Assembly: GCA_027494115.1 (NCBI GenBank)
Contig: JAOSJL010000003.1
Location: forward strand, 1 to 64,000
Direction of reading: 5' to 3'
DNA: 64,000 nt
DNA from: Acidimicrobiia bacterium
GTDB taxonomy: Bacteria; Actinomycetota; Acidimicrobiia; IMCC26256; JAOSJL01
Positions 27,901 through 37,494 of this stretch are shown in pieces. The position numbers and the translations under genes are program-made. The number at the start of each line of letters is the position of its first letter. Position 1 is the stretch's first letter. The notes under the pieces are model-generated. The model did no database searches. It worked only from the letters and a program-made list of their open reading frames with translations, and was not told the DNA's origin.

Positions 27901-30342
27901 TCAGAGCCGGCCGGCGAGCTCGACGAACGCCGTCGCACGGATGTCGCGCGAGGAGGCGCCGGCGCGGATCTCGTACTCGCCGGGCTCGACACGCCACGCG
28001 TGAACGGTGTCGTCCCAGTGTGCGAACGCACGCTCGTCGAGATCCAGCACGACTCGTGTTGACTCCCCTGGAGCGAGATCCACCCGGGCGAAGGCCTTCA
28101 GCTCCTGCGGCGGCCGGGGAACACTCGCTTCCCTCGGGTGCACGTAGCACTGCACCACCTCGGCGCCTGCGCGCTCGCCCGTGTTCGTTACGTCGACGGT
28201 CGCTCGTAGCGGTTCCTCCCGCCCCGGCGGCGGAGCATCGACCGCGAGGTCCGAGTACTCGAAGGTGGTGTAGGAGAGGCCGTGCCCGAAGCAGAACGCC
28301 GGGTCCACGCCGGCCGCGTCGTGCCCCCGGTAGCCGACGAAGATGCCCTCCCCGTAGCTGACGACACCTCCTGCTCCCGGGTAGTGGGCAAACGCGGACG
28401 TGTCCTCGATGTGCCGGGGCAACGTCGTCGGGAGGCGCCCCGACGGCGACACCACGCCCAGAAGCACGTCGGCTAGGGCGTCGCCACCCTCCTGGCCGGG
28501 GAACCACTGCCACAGGACAGCGCGCGCCCGTCCTCTCCAGGGCAGGGCGAGCGGGGCGCTCGCATTCACGACCACCACCGCGTCCGGACGTGCCGCGACC
28601 ACCGCGTCGACGAGCGCGTCCTGGTCGCCCGGCAGGCCCATGTGCGGGCGGTCCCGGCCCTCTGTCTCCCAGTCGGGGCCTGTTCCGACGACGACGACGG
28701 CCGCGTCGGCCGCGGCCGCCGCAGCGGCGGCCCTCTCGATCGCGTCGGTCGGAGTGGGGGAAGCACCCGACCGTCAGCCCGCCCATCGGGATTGCATCGG
28801 AGGAGTACTCGACGACGACGTCGACGACCTCCCCCGACGTCAATGCGACGGTCCCTGTGGCCTCCACGCTCCCGCGCCCGAAGAAGGATGCTCCCCGACG
28901 ACGGGCGTCCCAGTTGTCGACCACGGAATCGCCGTTGACGAAGAGACGACTCCTTCCGACGCTGGTGAGGGAGAAGTGCCACGCACCCGTCTCGCCGGCG
29001 ACGACGCTCCCGGTCAACCGCACGGTGTAGGAGGCGAGGTCGATCGCGTCGGTCCAGTTCGGCAACCACACGAAGTTGGCGCGTTGGCTCTCCTCCAGGA
29101 TCTCCGCAGGCCCGTCGAAGGCCGTCCCACTCCGGTACTCGCACCGCAGGGGGCGGCTAGGTGCGCGTCGCCGAGAACCGGCAGCGGCGCAGGGGCCGAG
29201 GGGGCACCGCGCTCGTACACGACGTCGACTGCGCCGCCGACGCCGGAGCGCAGCGACGCCAGCGGCGTGCTCACGCGATGGGGCGTCACCATCGACGATC
29301 CGCCACCCATCACGGCCGGATACGCGGCGTGGGCACCGATGATGGCGATGCTGCCGAGCGACGGTGCGTCGAACGGCAGCACGCCGCCATCGTTGCGGAG
29401 CAGGACCACCGACTCCGTCGCCGCCCGACGCGCGACAGCGCTCCGCTCGGGGCGCTCGGTGCAGTCCTCCTCGCCGACTCCGGGTCGGTCCAACGCGCCC
29501 GTGCGCTCCGCGGCGCGCAGCATCCTCCTTGCCATGCCGTCGACGACCTCCTCGGCGACATCGCCCGCAGACACAGCCTGCACGAGGTGAGTGCCGAACC
29601 AGCGCACGGGGCCTGGCATCTCGAGGTCGAGACCTGCGTTGGCCGCCGTGTCCGTGGAGTGCGTACCCCACCAGTCGGAGATCACGAACCCGTCGAACCC
29701 CCACTCCTCCTTCAGGATCCCGGTCAGCAGGTCGCGGTGCTCAGCGCAGTACGTGCCGCCGACCCGGTTGTACGCCGACATGACCGCCCACGCACCGGCC
29801 TCGCGCACTGCGGCCTCGAACGGCGGTAGGTAGATCTCGCGCAGCGTCCGCTCGTCGACCTCCGCTGAGATCGTCATCCGGTCGTGCTCCTGGTCGTTCG
29901 CGACGAAGTGCTTCACCGAGCACCCCACTCCGCGCGACTGGACTCCTTCGACGAACGCAACCGACATCCGCGCACTGAGGTACGGATCCTCGGAGTAGCA
30001 CTCGAAGTTGCGCCCGGCGAGTGGATGACGGTGGATGTTGACGGTCGGGGCGAGCACTACGTGCACCCCCTTGCCGCGCGCCTCGTCACCCATTGCCTCG
30101 CCGACGAGCCGGACGAGGCCGGTGTCCCAGGTTGCCCCGAGCGCGGTACCGCACGGGAACGATGTCGAGCTCGTGCCGCTGAACCGTTCGCCGCGCACTC
30201 CGCTCGGGCCGTCGGAGACCTTGAGCGCTCCGACGCCCAGACGCTCGACCCCACCGCTGTGCCAGAGATCGGCACCCGAGCAGATCGCGACCTTCTCCTC
30301 GAGGGTCAGCCGCCCGAGCAGACTCTCGATTCGTTCGGTCAC
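27901..30342 (-). CDS. GH3 beta-glucosidase with inserted PA14 domain (two frameshifts)
   Basis: About 813 residues, no signal peptide, so probably cytoplasmic. Residues 1-300 form the GH3 TIM barrel (LTLEEKVAICSGADLWHSGG, KHFVANDQE, VMSAYNRVGG) with the nucleophile Asp in GFVISDWWGT near 222. A PA14 carbohydrate-binding domain (about 400-530; FVWLPNWTDAIDLASYTVRL, GRSRLFVNGDSVVD) interrupts the second domain, which resumes at VVVVGTGPDWETEGRDR. A fibronectin-III-like domain ends the protein. A base is missing in the five-G run at 29149-29153 and one is extra at 28756-28760; the two cancel. The GTG start has GGAGGAG. It follows the PGRP amidase by 30 bp and may be co-transcribed. Confidence 0.88.
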
Positions 30343-30372
30343 GTCTCCTCCGTCCGGGCCGGTCCGCCCCGG

Positions 30373-31962
30373 CTAGGCGCGAGGGCCGAGGAGGCCGCCG
30401 ATGCCGACGGCGTCGCGGAGCCGGCCCGCGCTCGCACCGAGATACCGGGCGTCGCCGAAGGTGTAGACGCCGCCGTCGCCCGACAGGATCGCGTAGCCGT
30501 CGCCCGTCGTGGTCGCCAGGATGTCGACGACGGGAGCGTTCGGGTGATGAGTCTGCGCGGAGCCGTGGAAGCGCGCTTTGCCGAAGGTGAAGATCCCGCC
30601 GTCGCTCGCAACCAACCAGTAGCCCTTCCCCGACGGTGTGGCAGCCATCCCGACCACCGGCCGATCCAACCTCATCCCACCCGTCGAACCGAAGAAGCGC
30701 GCGTCGCCGAAGCTGAAGATCCCACCGTCGCTCGCAACCAACCAGTAGCCCTTCCCCGACGGTGTGGCAGCCATCCCGACCACCGGCCGATCCAACCTCA
30801 TCCCACCCGTCGAACCGAAGAAGCGCGCGTCGCCGAAACTGAAGATCCCACCGTCGCTCGCAACCAACCAGTAGCCCTTCCCCGACGGTGTGGCAGCCAT
30901 CCCGACCACCGGCCGATCCAACCTCATCCCACCCGTCGAACCGAAGAAGCGTGCGGCACCGAACGCGAAGATCCCACCGTCGGAGCCGAGGAGCCAGTAG
31001 CCCCTGCCGCCCGGGTGCGCGGCCATGCCGACGATCGATCCGCGCACGCCGAGCCTCACGAGATCGCCTCTGTCGGCGAGGTCGCCGAAGGGGATCACCC
31101 CTCCGGCGCTCGACACGATCCAGTAGCCGTTACGGCCTCGCTTCATCCCGGCCGCGACCGTGTCGCGCAGGCCGGGGAGCATCCCGAGTATCGGGTCGCC
31201 CGGGCAGGTCGTCGCCCTCACGTCGCGATGGCCGATGATGTTCGGCAGGTACTCGACGACACCGTCGGATCGCAAGTAGCTCGACGATCCACGCGGGTCG
31301 ATGCCCCACCGCGCGCACTTCCAGGCAATCAGCGTCTCCAGCGCGTCGATCGCCGGCTGCGGCGGTAAGGTCGTGGTCCAGGTGCCGAGCATCGCGATGC
31401 CGATGGTCCTGGAGTTGTGCAGGTAGGCGTGACCGCCCCGCACCTGCCTGGAGCGGCGCTCACCCGTGTGCGTGACGCCTCCCGGGTAGTCGCGGGCCCA
31501 CCGCCCCTCGTAGATCCGGCCCTGCTCGTCGATGAGCCAGTTGTACGCGACGTCGATGTACTCGCCCGACACGTGGTAGTTGTAGACACTCCGAACAGTC
31601 GCCGCCGGGTCGGTCGGGTGGTTCGGCGTGACGGTGTGGTGGACGACGATCTTCTCGACCACGGGGTCGTAGATCTGACCGGCCTCTCGGATCGACTCGT
31701 CGGCGCCCCACTGCGCCCGCGTGACGATCGGGGGCGCCGGCCAGTCGGGGACCGGTTCGATCCTGGTCTCTCTCGACGCGCGCCCGCGGGCGAGTGCGCC
31801 GAGCGGGCTCAGCCGTGAAGAGACCGCTGCGGCGACCCCGGCCGCCCCGCCGAGGCGGAGCGCGGCGCGTCGAGACAGGCGGGCACCGGTCCGGACGTCG
31901 GTCTCGCCCGGCCCCGCGCCAGACCCTCGACACGCCGAGCAGTCGCCGTCAGAGCCATTCAC
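30373..31962 (-). CDS. Secreted PGRP/amidase-2 peptidoglycan hydrolase with GYW repeats
   Basis: 529 residues. A twin-arginine-like signal (LSRRAALRLGGAAGVAAAVS, about 28-47) precedes an N-acetylmuramoyl-L-alanine amidase of the PGRP type: VVHHTVTPNHPTD with zinc-ligand His, YNWLIDEQGRIYEGRWARDY, and IIGHRDVRATTCPGD near 245. The C-terminal half holds about six 42-residue repeats of the form GYWLVASDGGIFSFGDARFF, probably a cell-surface beta-propeller. Three of these are nearly identical at the DNA level. Start GTG 31962 has a TAGCCT box nine bases upstream. Confidence 0.85.
   Translation of the reverse strand: MNGSDGDCSACRGSGAGPGETDVRTGARLSRRAALRLGGAAGVAAAVSSRLSPLGALARGRASRETRIEPVPDWPAPPIVTRAQWGADESIREAGQIYDPVVEKIVVHHTVTPNHPTDPAATVRSVYNYHVSGEYIDVAYNWLIDEQGRIYEGRWARDYPGGVTHTGERRSRQVRGGHAYLHNSRTIGIAMLGTWTTTLPPQPAIDALETLIAWKCARWGIDPRGSSSYLRSDGVVEYLPNIIGHRDVRATTCPGDPILGMLPGLRDTVAAGMKRGRNGYWIVSSAGGVIPFGDLADRGDLVRLGVRGSIVGMAAHPGGRGYWLLGSDGGIFAFGAARFFGSTGGMRLDRPVVGMAATPSGKGYWLVASDGGIFSFGDARFFGSTGGMRLDRPVVGMAATPSGKGYWLVASDGGIFSFGDARFFGSTGGMRLDRPVVGMAATPSGKGYWLVASDGGIFTFGKARFHGSAQTHHPNAPVVDILATTTGDGYAILSGDGGVYTFGDARYLGASAGRLRDAVGIGGLLGPRA
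30591..30968 (-). repeat. Three near-identical 126-bp tandem repeats inside the amidase gene
   Basis: Copies begin at 30591, 30717 and 30843, each encoding one 42-residue GYW repeat. They differ by only a few bases (for example CCGCCG/CCACCG and AAGCTG/AAACTG). Such near identity beside diverged flanking repeats indicates recent tandem expansion or ongoing copy-number change. Confidence 0.85.
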
Positions 31963-32016
31963 GTCCGGTCAAGGCTACCGGCCGTCCGACGCTCCGGAAG
32001 GGACGCCCTGCAGGTT

Positions 32017-33412
32017 CTACGTTCGGTCCTGTGCCACGTCACCATCGGCAGCTTCACGAACTGCCGTGGTGAGGACGCCATCGAGAGTCATGGCCCCGAC
32101 CTGACGGGCGATGCTCTCGGCCGAGCTCTCCGGCCGGTGCGACACCTGGACGACCGTGAGCGTCGTTATCGCGGTAGCGATGTCGATGGACTTCAGATCG
32201 GTCCTGATACGCCCCGCGCTCTTCGCCTCCCTGATCGGCCCCACGAGGGGAACGGGAAGCGGCGTCAGGCGGCGGGGGTCACGGGCGTGGATCTCTCGAC
32301 CGATGTCGCCCATCTGCCCGAACCCGTCGAGTACCGCCGCGGGGAGCGCCGGATGGTCGCGCAGCAGGGCCGCCAGGCGCACCACGTGATTGCGGATCCG
32401 TGCGACCGGCTCCGCCGCATCGGTCTCGAGGGCCCTGGAGAGCTCCCGGTACTCCACCTCGTAGCAGGCCCTCGCCACCCCCGCCTTGCTCCAGAAGTGC
32501 TCGTAGACCGTCGTCTCGGATACGTCGGCGCCGGCGGCGATTGCCGCGATCGATGCATCTGCGTACCCGCGCAGGTCGAACTCCCTCCAAGCAGCGGCGA
32601 TTATCGCCGAACGCGACCGCTGGACTCGACGCCGGCCCGCAGCTCGCTGCGCGGAGTGGGCGACGCCCGCGTGCTCGGACCCGCTGCCGGCGACGACCGC
32701 GGGCGCGCGATCGTCCCGCCCCGGGGCCACCCGCGTGAGCGACGGCGCCAGCAGGAGGATCGCGTCGCGTCCGAGGTTGTCGGGCACCGATTCCGGGTCG
32801 ACGGAGCGCCGGAAGGAGATCCCCGCCGCCATGGCCGTCAGGATCACCGCGAGGTCCCGCAGTTCGAAGGGTGGGGCCGGCTCACGCCCCCAGGAATCGA
32901 GGATCTGCCCGATGGCGTCGACGAGGGTGTCGGTGTAGCGGTCGAAGTACTCCCGCACCAGCGCCGTGACGCCGCCCCCCGTCTCCTCCCCTCGCGCTCG
33001 GCGACGATGCGCTCCTCGATCGCGAGGGCGAACGCGATGTGCCTGCTGAGGAGGAACTCGGGGTCGGCGGAGATGTGAAAGGCGCTACTCGCGAGCATCG
33101 TCGCCGCCTCCACGCCAAGCGGCTCGCTCCCCGGCCCCAGTCGCGAGGTGCTGTCGTTGATCACCCCGGCGACGCCACGCGAGATCGGCAGGAGGTACTC
33201 CACGAGATCCTCGACGAACGGGTCGCCGTCGGCCCCCAGTGCCGGTACCACGTCTGGCGCGACACGCCGGCCCGGCGCGACACAGCCACGGGGCCGAGTG
33301 AGTGCTCCAGCCCCTCGCGAAGGGAGCCCGGGAGGAGCTCGCGGGCCGCCTGAAGCAGCCGCTCGCGCGTTCTCGCCGACTTGCCGGCCGGATCCGTCGC
33401 CCTCGTGCCCAC
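32017..33412 (-). CDS. Double-TetR transcriptional regulator 1 (two frameshifts)
   Basis: About 465 residues, twice the length of a TetR protein. The N-terminal module has a TetR helix-turn-helix (ARTRERLLQAARELLPGSLR ... AVSRRAGVSRQTWYRHWG, about 15-65) plus a ligand-type helical domain. A second complete TetR module starts near 262 (RSAIIAAAWREFDLRGYADA ... GADVSETTVYEHFWSKAGV) with its own C-terminal domain. One G is missing at 33233-33237 (join YRHWGADGDPFVEDL) and one near 32990 (join EREGEETGGGVTALVREYF). The GTG start at 33412 lies 43 bp from a motif shared with the next gene. It is paralogous to the gene at 33628-35044. Effector and targets unknown. Confidence 0.8.
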
Positions 33413-33454
33413 CTGATCGCCCCCGTTGAGAACGCTCTACCTGAACATGGAAAC

Positions 33455-33474
33455 GGTACACGGTGTTACTTGAC
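33455..33474. promoter_or_regulatory. Candidate autoregulatory operator, copy 1
   Basis: GGTACACGGTGTTACTTGAC lies 43 bp upstream of double-TetR gene 1. It matches 17 of 20 bases with the site at 35075-35094 in front of the paralogous gene, and its core ACAC-C-GTGT is palindromic. Conservation only at these two promoters suggests binding by one or both regulators. Confidence 0.5.
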
Positions 33475-33627
33475 GGAGTTCAGAAAACCCGTGATAGTCG
33501 TGCTTGCGGGTTGTCGGTCGGCCTCAGATCCACAGGCACCACGGATCTCGCGCCGGTTGGGGACGGGGGACCGGTGGGGGCCCCTACCGGCGTGCCGACC
33601 GGCCCCGCACCTCTCGCGCACGCCCCC

Positions 33628-35044
33628 TCACACTCGACCCGCCGGCCCGTCGCCTCCGATGCTCTCGCGGTAGAGGCCACCGAAGGCGAGGTCCTCGATG
33701 CGCCGGCAGGCGGCCTCGGGCTCCATCGGGTTCATGAGCACGTTGAGCATCAACAGCCCCACGAGATGGCCGGCGATCGTCCACGGATCGACGCCGGCCC
33801 CCAGCTCGCCCTCCGCCTGGGCGTCGGAGATGACCGGGACCATGACGTCGGGCAGCGGCACCAGCACGCGCGGGTCGGTCGGACTGGTCGGAGGTCCCTC
33901 GACCGTCACCTCCATCACCGCGTCGAAGAGGGCCTTGGTCCCCGCGCGATCCGCAACCAGCAGCGCATAGACGCGGCCGAGATGATTGTGCAGACGCGTG
34001 AGGGGGGCCGCACCGTCGGCGCGAAGTGCCGCGACAGCCTCGGCGTGCCCCCCCGCGAACGACGCCGCTGCCAGGCCCGCTTTGGAGCCGTAGTGCTCGT
34101 AGACGGTCGACTCGCTGAGGCCGGCGGCGGACGCGATCCCGCCGATCGTCGCCCCGCCGTAGCCCCGAATCGCGAACTCGGTCCGGGCCGCCGCGACGAT
34201 CGCCGAACGTGTCCTCTCCACGCGCCTGCGACCGCTCCTGCGCTGCGACGACTCGGTCGCGCCTGGTGCCGCTCCCACCGCGCTCGCGGCTCCGGCATCA
34301 ACCCTGTCGGTCGCCTGGTCGCCGTCAAGAAAGAACGATGCGGGTGGGCCGAGCGATGGCCCGGGGAGCGGCCGTGTGAACGCCGGGACGAGGGCGAGCA
34401 CCACGTCGGCGAAGAGCGAGGGGGGACCAGGTCGGGATCCACGAGCCACCGCATCGCCATCCCCTCGGTCAGCCCTGTGAGGACCGCCGCGAACTGGCGC
34501 ACCGAGGTACCCGGCGCCATCTCGCGCCCCAGCCGCCGAGGAGCTCCTCGTACACGGCGACGAGATCATCGGTGATCTGCGCGTAGTAGCGACCCACGGC
34601 GTCGCGCAAGGCTCGTGGCGGCTCTCCCGGCGCACCAACCTCGGCCGCTACCAGCGCGTCGGTGAGGAGCGCCCAGGAGACCACCTCGCGGTGCAGGCTC
34701 CGCAGCTCGAGGGTCGCCTCGTACTCGGCCATCGCGGCACCGCGGATCAGCTCGGTGGCGGTGAGCGGGTCGGTGCCGGAGGCGGCCAGGAGGTCCGGCA
34801 GGATCGTGCTCTCGTAAGTGCGCTCCGGGGAGAGGGAGTACTCGACCAGGTCGCCCAGGAAGGACTCTCTGTCGGGGGGCCAGTGGCGGTAGAAGGTCTG
34901 GCGCGACAGTCCGGCCCTCCGGGCGAGCATGGCGGGGCCCAGCGCGGCGACCACTCCCTCTCCGAGGGCGCCGGGCAGCGCCTCGAAGGCAGCCTGAAGG
35001 AAGGCCTCCCGCGTCCGCCGGCGCTTCTCCGCGTACTCGCTCAC
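33628..35044 (-). CDS. Double-TetR transcriptional regulator 2 (two frameshifts)
   Basis: About 472 residues with the same two-module layout as the neighbouring gene. The first helix-turn-helix is KRRRTREAFLQAAFEALPG ... MLARRAGLSRQTFYRHW (about 6-57). The second is RTRSAIVAAARTEFAIRGYG ... SAAGLSESTVYEHYGSKAGL (about 276-323). The central hinge WGREMAPGTSVRQFAAVL aligns with WGREPAPPFELRDLAVIL of paralogue 1, showing the whole fusion was duplicated. One base is missing at about 34528 and one in the six-G run at 34420-34425. The GTG start has GGGAGG six bases upstream. Targets unknown. Confidence 0.8.
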
Positions 35045-35074
35045 TCGGGCCTCCCGCGTGCAAGTGACTAAAAT

Positions 35075-35094
35075 GGTACATCGCGTTACTTGAC
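35075..35094. promoter_or_regulatory. Candidate autoregulatory operator, copy 2
   Basis: GGTACATCGCGTTACTTGAC lies 31 bp upstream of double-TetR gene 2 and corresponds to the site in front of gene 1. On the plus strand both contain GTTACTTGAC. It also faces the divergent glycosyltransferase operon starting at 35245, so it could control both directions. Confidence 0.5.
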
Positions 35095-35244
35095 CAAACG
35101 GTAACTTGCGCTGAAAATGGCCTCGGGAGCCTCGGGCGAGGTGGGGAACCGAGGTCGCTCCGAACCGGGTGTCGGTGGAGCGGTGGCTCTGAGTGGGGCC
35201 TCCGCCGGCGCCGGATCGGACCCCCTGTGCTACGAACACCGCCT

Positions 35245-36378
35245 ATGCCGACCGGTGCGCACCCCGTCGCCATCGACGTCACTCCCCTGGTCGGGGTCCG
35301 CACCGGGATCGGGGTGACCGTGGCAGAGATCATCGCCGCGCTCGGTGCCCTCGATGCGGCGCCGCCACTGGTCCCCTACGCGCTGAGCATCAGGGCCCGG
35401 TCCCACCGCTCCTCCCTGCCGGCCGCCACCCGCTTCGTTCCGCTCCCGGCGCGACTGCTCCTCGCCTCGTGGACCCGGGCCGACCACCCGCGCATCGACC
35501 GCTTCCTCGGCGCAGCCGAACTCGTCCACGCCACCAACTACCTGGCGCCGCCGAGCCGTCATCCGACACTCGTCAGTGTCTACGACTGCTCCTTCGTCCG
35601 CTACCCCGACCTCTGCACACCGGAGGTGCGTGCCTTCGAGCCTGCACTCCGGCGCGCCGTCTCACGCGGTGCGACGATCCACACCACCTCGGCCTTCGTC
35701 GCATCCGAGATCGAGGATATCTTCGGGCCCGGCCTCGACGCCGCCGGCCGCATCGAGGTCGTGCCCCTCGGAGTCCCCGCTCTCGGACCGAGCTCGGCGG
35801 AGATCCCCGACGAGGTGGCCGGCACGATCGGCGAGGGTCCCTACGTGCTGGCCATCGGCACCCTCGAACCGCGCAAGAACCTCCCCCTCCTCGTGCGGGC
35901 ATTCGGGTCGACGGCCGGCTCGCACCCGGGTCTCCGGCTCGTGCTCGCAGGGCCCGACGGGCCAGCGCGGCCCGACGTCGACTCCGCCGTCATGGCACTA
36001 CCGCCGGCGCTGCGCTCTCGCGTAGCGATCACCGGACCCGTCGGGGATGCGGCACGGCGGGCCCTCCTCGACAACGCCACGGTGCTCGCGTACCCGTCGG
36101 TGTACGAGGGGTTCGGATTCCCGGTCCTCGAGGCGATGGCGTGCGACGTGCCGGTCGTCGCGGCGCGATCGGGGGCCGTCCCGGAGGTGGCGGGCGACGG
36201 CGCGCTCCTCGTGGACCCCGCCGACGAGGCTGCGCTCGCCGCGGCTCTCGACTCGCTTCTCTCGTCGGAAGACCTCAGGCGCTCGTACGTCGACCGTGGG
36301 AGGGAGCGGGTCCATCTCTTCGAGTGGTCAGCCACCGCGGCCGGCCTGGCGGCGGTCTACGAGCGGATGTCGGGATGA
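35245..36378 (+). CDS. GT4-family glycosyltransferase
   Basis: 377-residue GT-B enzyme. N-terminal acceptor domain (VAIDVTPLVGVRTGIGVTVA, HATNYLAPPSRHPTLVSVYD), then the donor domain with AIGTLEPRKNLPLLVRAF near 214 and the nucleotide-sugar motif YPSVYEGFGFPVLEAMACDVPVV near 288. First of three consecutive GT4 genes plus a nucleotide-sugar reductase. Its stop overlaps the next start (ATGA). The ATG at 35245 is preferred over 35227. Transfers a sugar from a nucleotide donor; linkage unknown. Confidence 0.88.
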   Translation: MPTGAHPVAIDVTPLVGVRTGIGVTVAEIIAALGALDAAPPLVPYALSIRARSHRSSLPAATRFVPLPARLLLASWTRADHPRIDRFLGAAELVHATNYLAPPSRHPTLVSVYDCSFVRYPDLCTPEVRAFEPALRRAVSRGATIHTTSAFVASEIEDIFGPGLDAAGRIEVVPLGVPALGPSSAEIPDEVAGTIGEGPYVLAIGTLEPRKNLPLLVRAFGSTAGSHPGLRLVLAGPDGPARPDVDSAVMALPPALRSRVAITGPVGDAARRALLDNATVLAYPSVYEGFGFPVLEAMACDVPVVAARSGAVPEVAGDGALLVDPADEAALAAALDSLLSSEDLRRSYVDRGRERVHLFEWSATAAGLAAVYERMSG

Positions 36379-37485
36379 GGGTCGCGGTCCATGCGGGCCA
36401 GCTCCTGCAGCCGGTGCCCGGTGGGATCGGCCGGTACGTCCGCCGGCTCCTGACGATGCTCCCGTCGGAGGGCGTCGAACCGGTCGCGTTCGCCGCCGGC
36501 GCGTCCCGCCGACGGACCCGCGGTAATCGAGTGGGTCGACCTCGGCGTGCCAAGGGGAGGTCTCAGATACGAGGCCTGGCACCGGCTCCGCCGGCCGCGG
36601 CTGCGCATCCCCGGCGCGGTCGACGTGGTGCACGCCCCGAGCCTCGCCGTGCCCCCCGCCCCGGGCCTCCCGCTCGTCGTCACCGTCCACGACATCGCGT
36701 TTCTCCGCCTCCCGGAGCGCACGACGCGCCGAGGCCGCTCGTTCCACCTGCGCGCCCTCGACATCGCGCGCCGCGAGGCGCACGTACTCATCGCCCCCAC
36801 GGCGTTCACGCGCTCGGAGCTGATCACCGAGGGCTTCGATCCCGACGCGGTCGTGACGATCCACCACGGCGTCGACACGCCGAGCACAGTCTCCGGCCCC
36901 GAGATAGACGCTCTGCTCGCCTCGGCCGGGATCGAGCATCCGTTCCTCCTCGCGGTCGGCACCATCGAGCCGCGCAAGGGGCTACCGGTTCTCGCAGCCG
37001 CATTCGCGGCGCTGCGCGCCGAGTACCCGTCGCTCGCGCTCGCTGTGGCCGGCCCCTCGGGCTGGGGCAGCGTCGGCGGGCTCGATGCGCCGGGCATCCG
37101 CGTGCTCGGGTTCGTGGAACCCGACCTACTCGACGCGCTGTACCGTCGCGCTGCGGCGACGGTCATGCCGTCCGCGTACGAGGGCTTCGGGCTCCCAGCA
37201 CTCGAGGCAATGGCGCGCGGCTGCCCCGTGGTCGCGACGGCCGGCTCGGCGCTCGGCGAGGTCGTGGACGGAGCCGGGTCACTCGTTCCGCCCGACGACC
37301 CTGCCGGGCTGGCGGAGGCGATCCGCGTTCTGCTGCGCGACCCCGACCGTGCAGCGGATCTCGGGCGTCGCGGCAGAGACCGATCCGCCGCGTTCACCTG
37401 GGACCGATCGGTCAACGCCCACGTCGATGCCTACGAGCTCGCCATCCGGCGCCACGGACAGGGTGCCGGGGCCGGCCACTCGTAG
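36375..37485 (+). CDS. GT4-family glycosyltransferase (frameshifted near 36506)
   Basis: About 369 residues. The N terminus MRVAVHAGQLLQPVPGGIGR starts in the ATGA overlap with the previous gene. One C too many at 36505-36507 breaks the frame; removal joins FAAGASADGPAVIEW to VDLGVPRGGLRYEAWH. The body contains HAPSLAVPPAPGLPLVVTVHD, GTIEPRKGLPVLAAAF and MPSAYEGFGLPALEAMARGCPVV. It is related to both neighbours and probably works on the same glycan. Confidence 0.87.
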
Positions 37486-37488
37486 ACT
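37483..37488 (+). promoter_or_regulatory. Leaderless -10 box (TAGACT) for the third GT4
   Basis: TAGACT is six bases before the GTG at 37495 and overlaps the previous gene's stop codon (37483-37485), so this gene can be transcribed separately from the upstream pair. Confidence 0.45.
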
Positions 37489-37494
37489 CGGCGG

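Noticed and set aside
30591..30968. CRISPR or insertion-sequence explanation for the 126-bp repeats.
   Set aside because: They are in frame, encode a recognisable protein repeat, and have no spacers or transposase.
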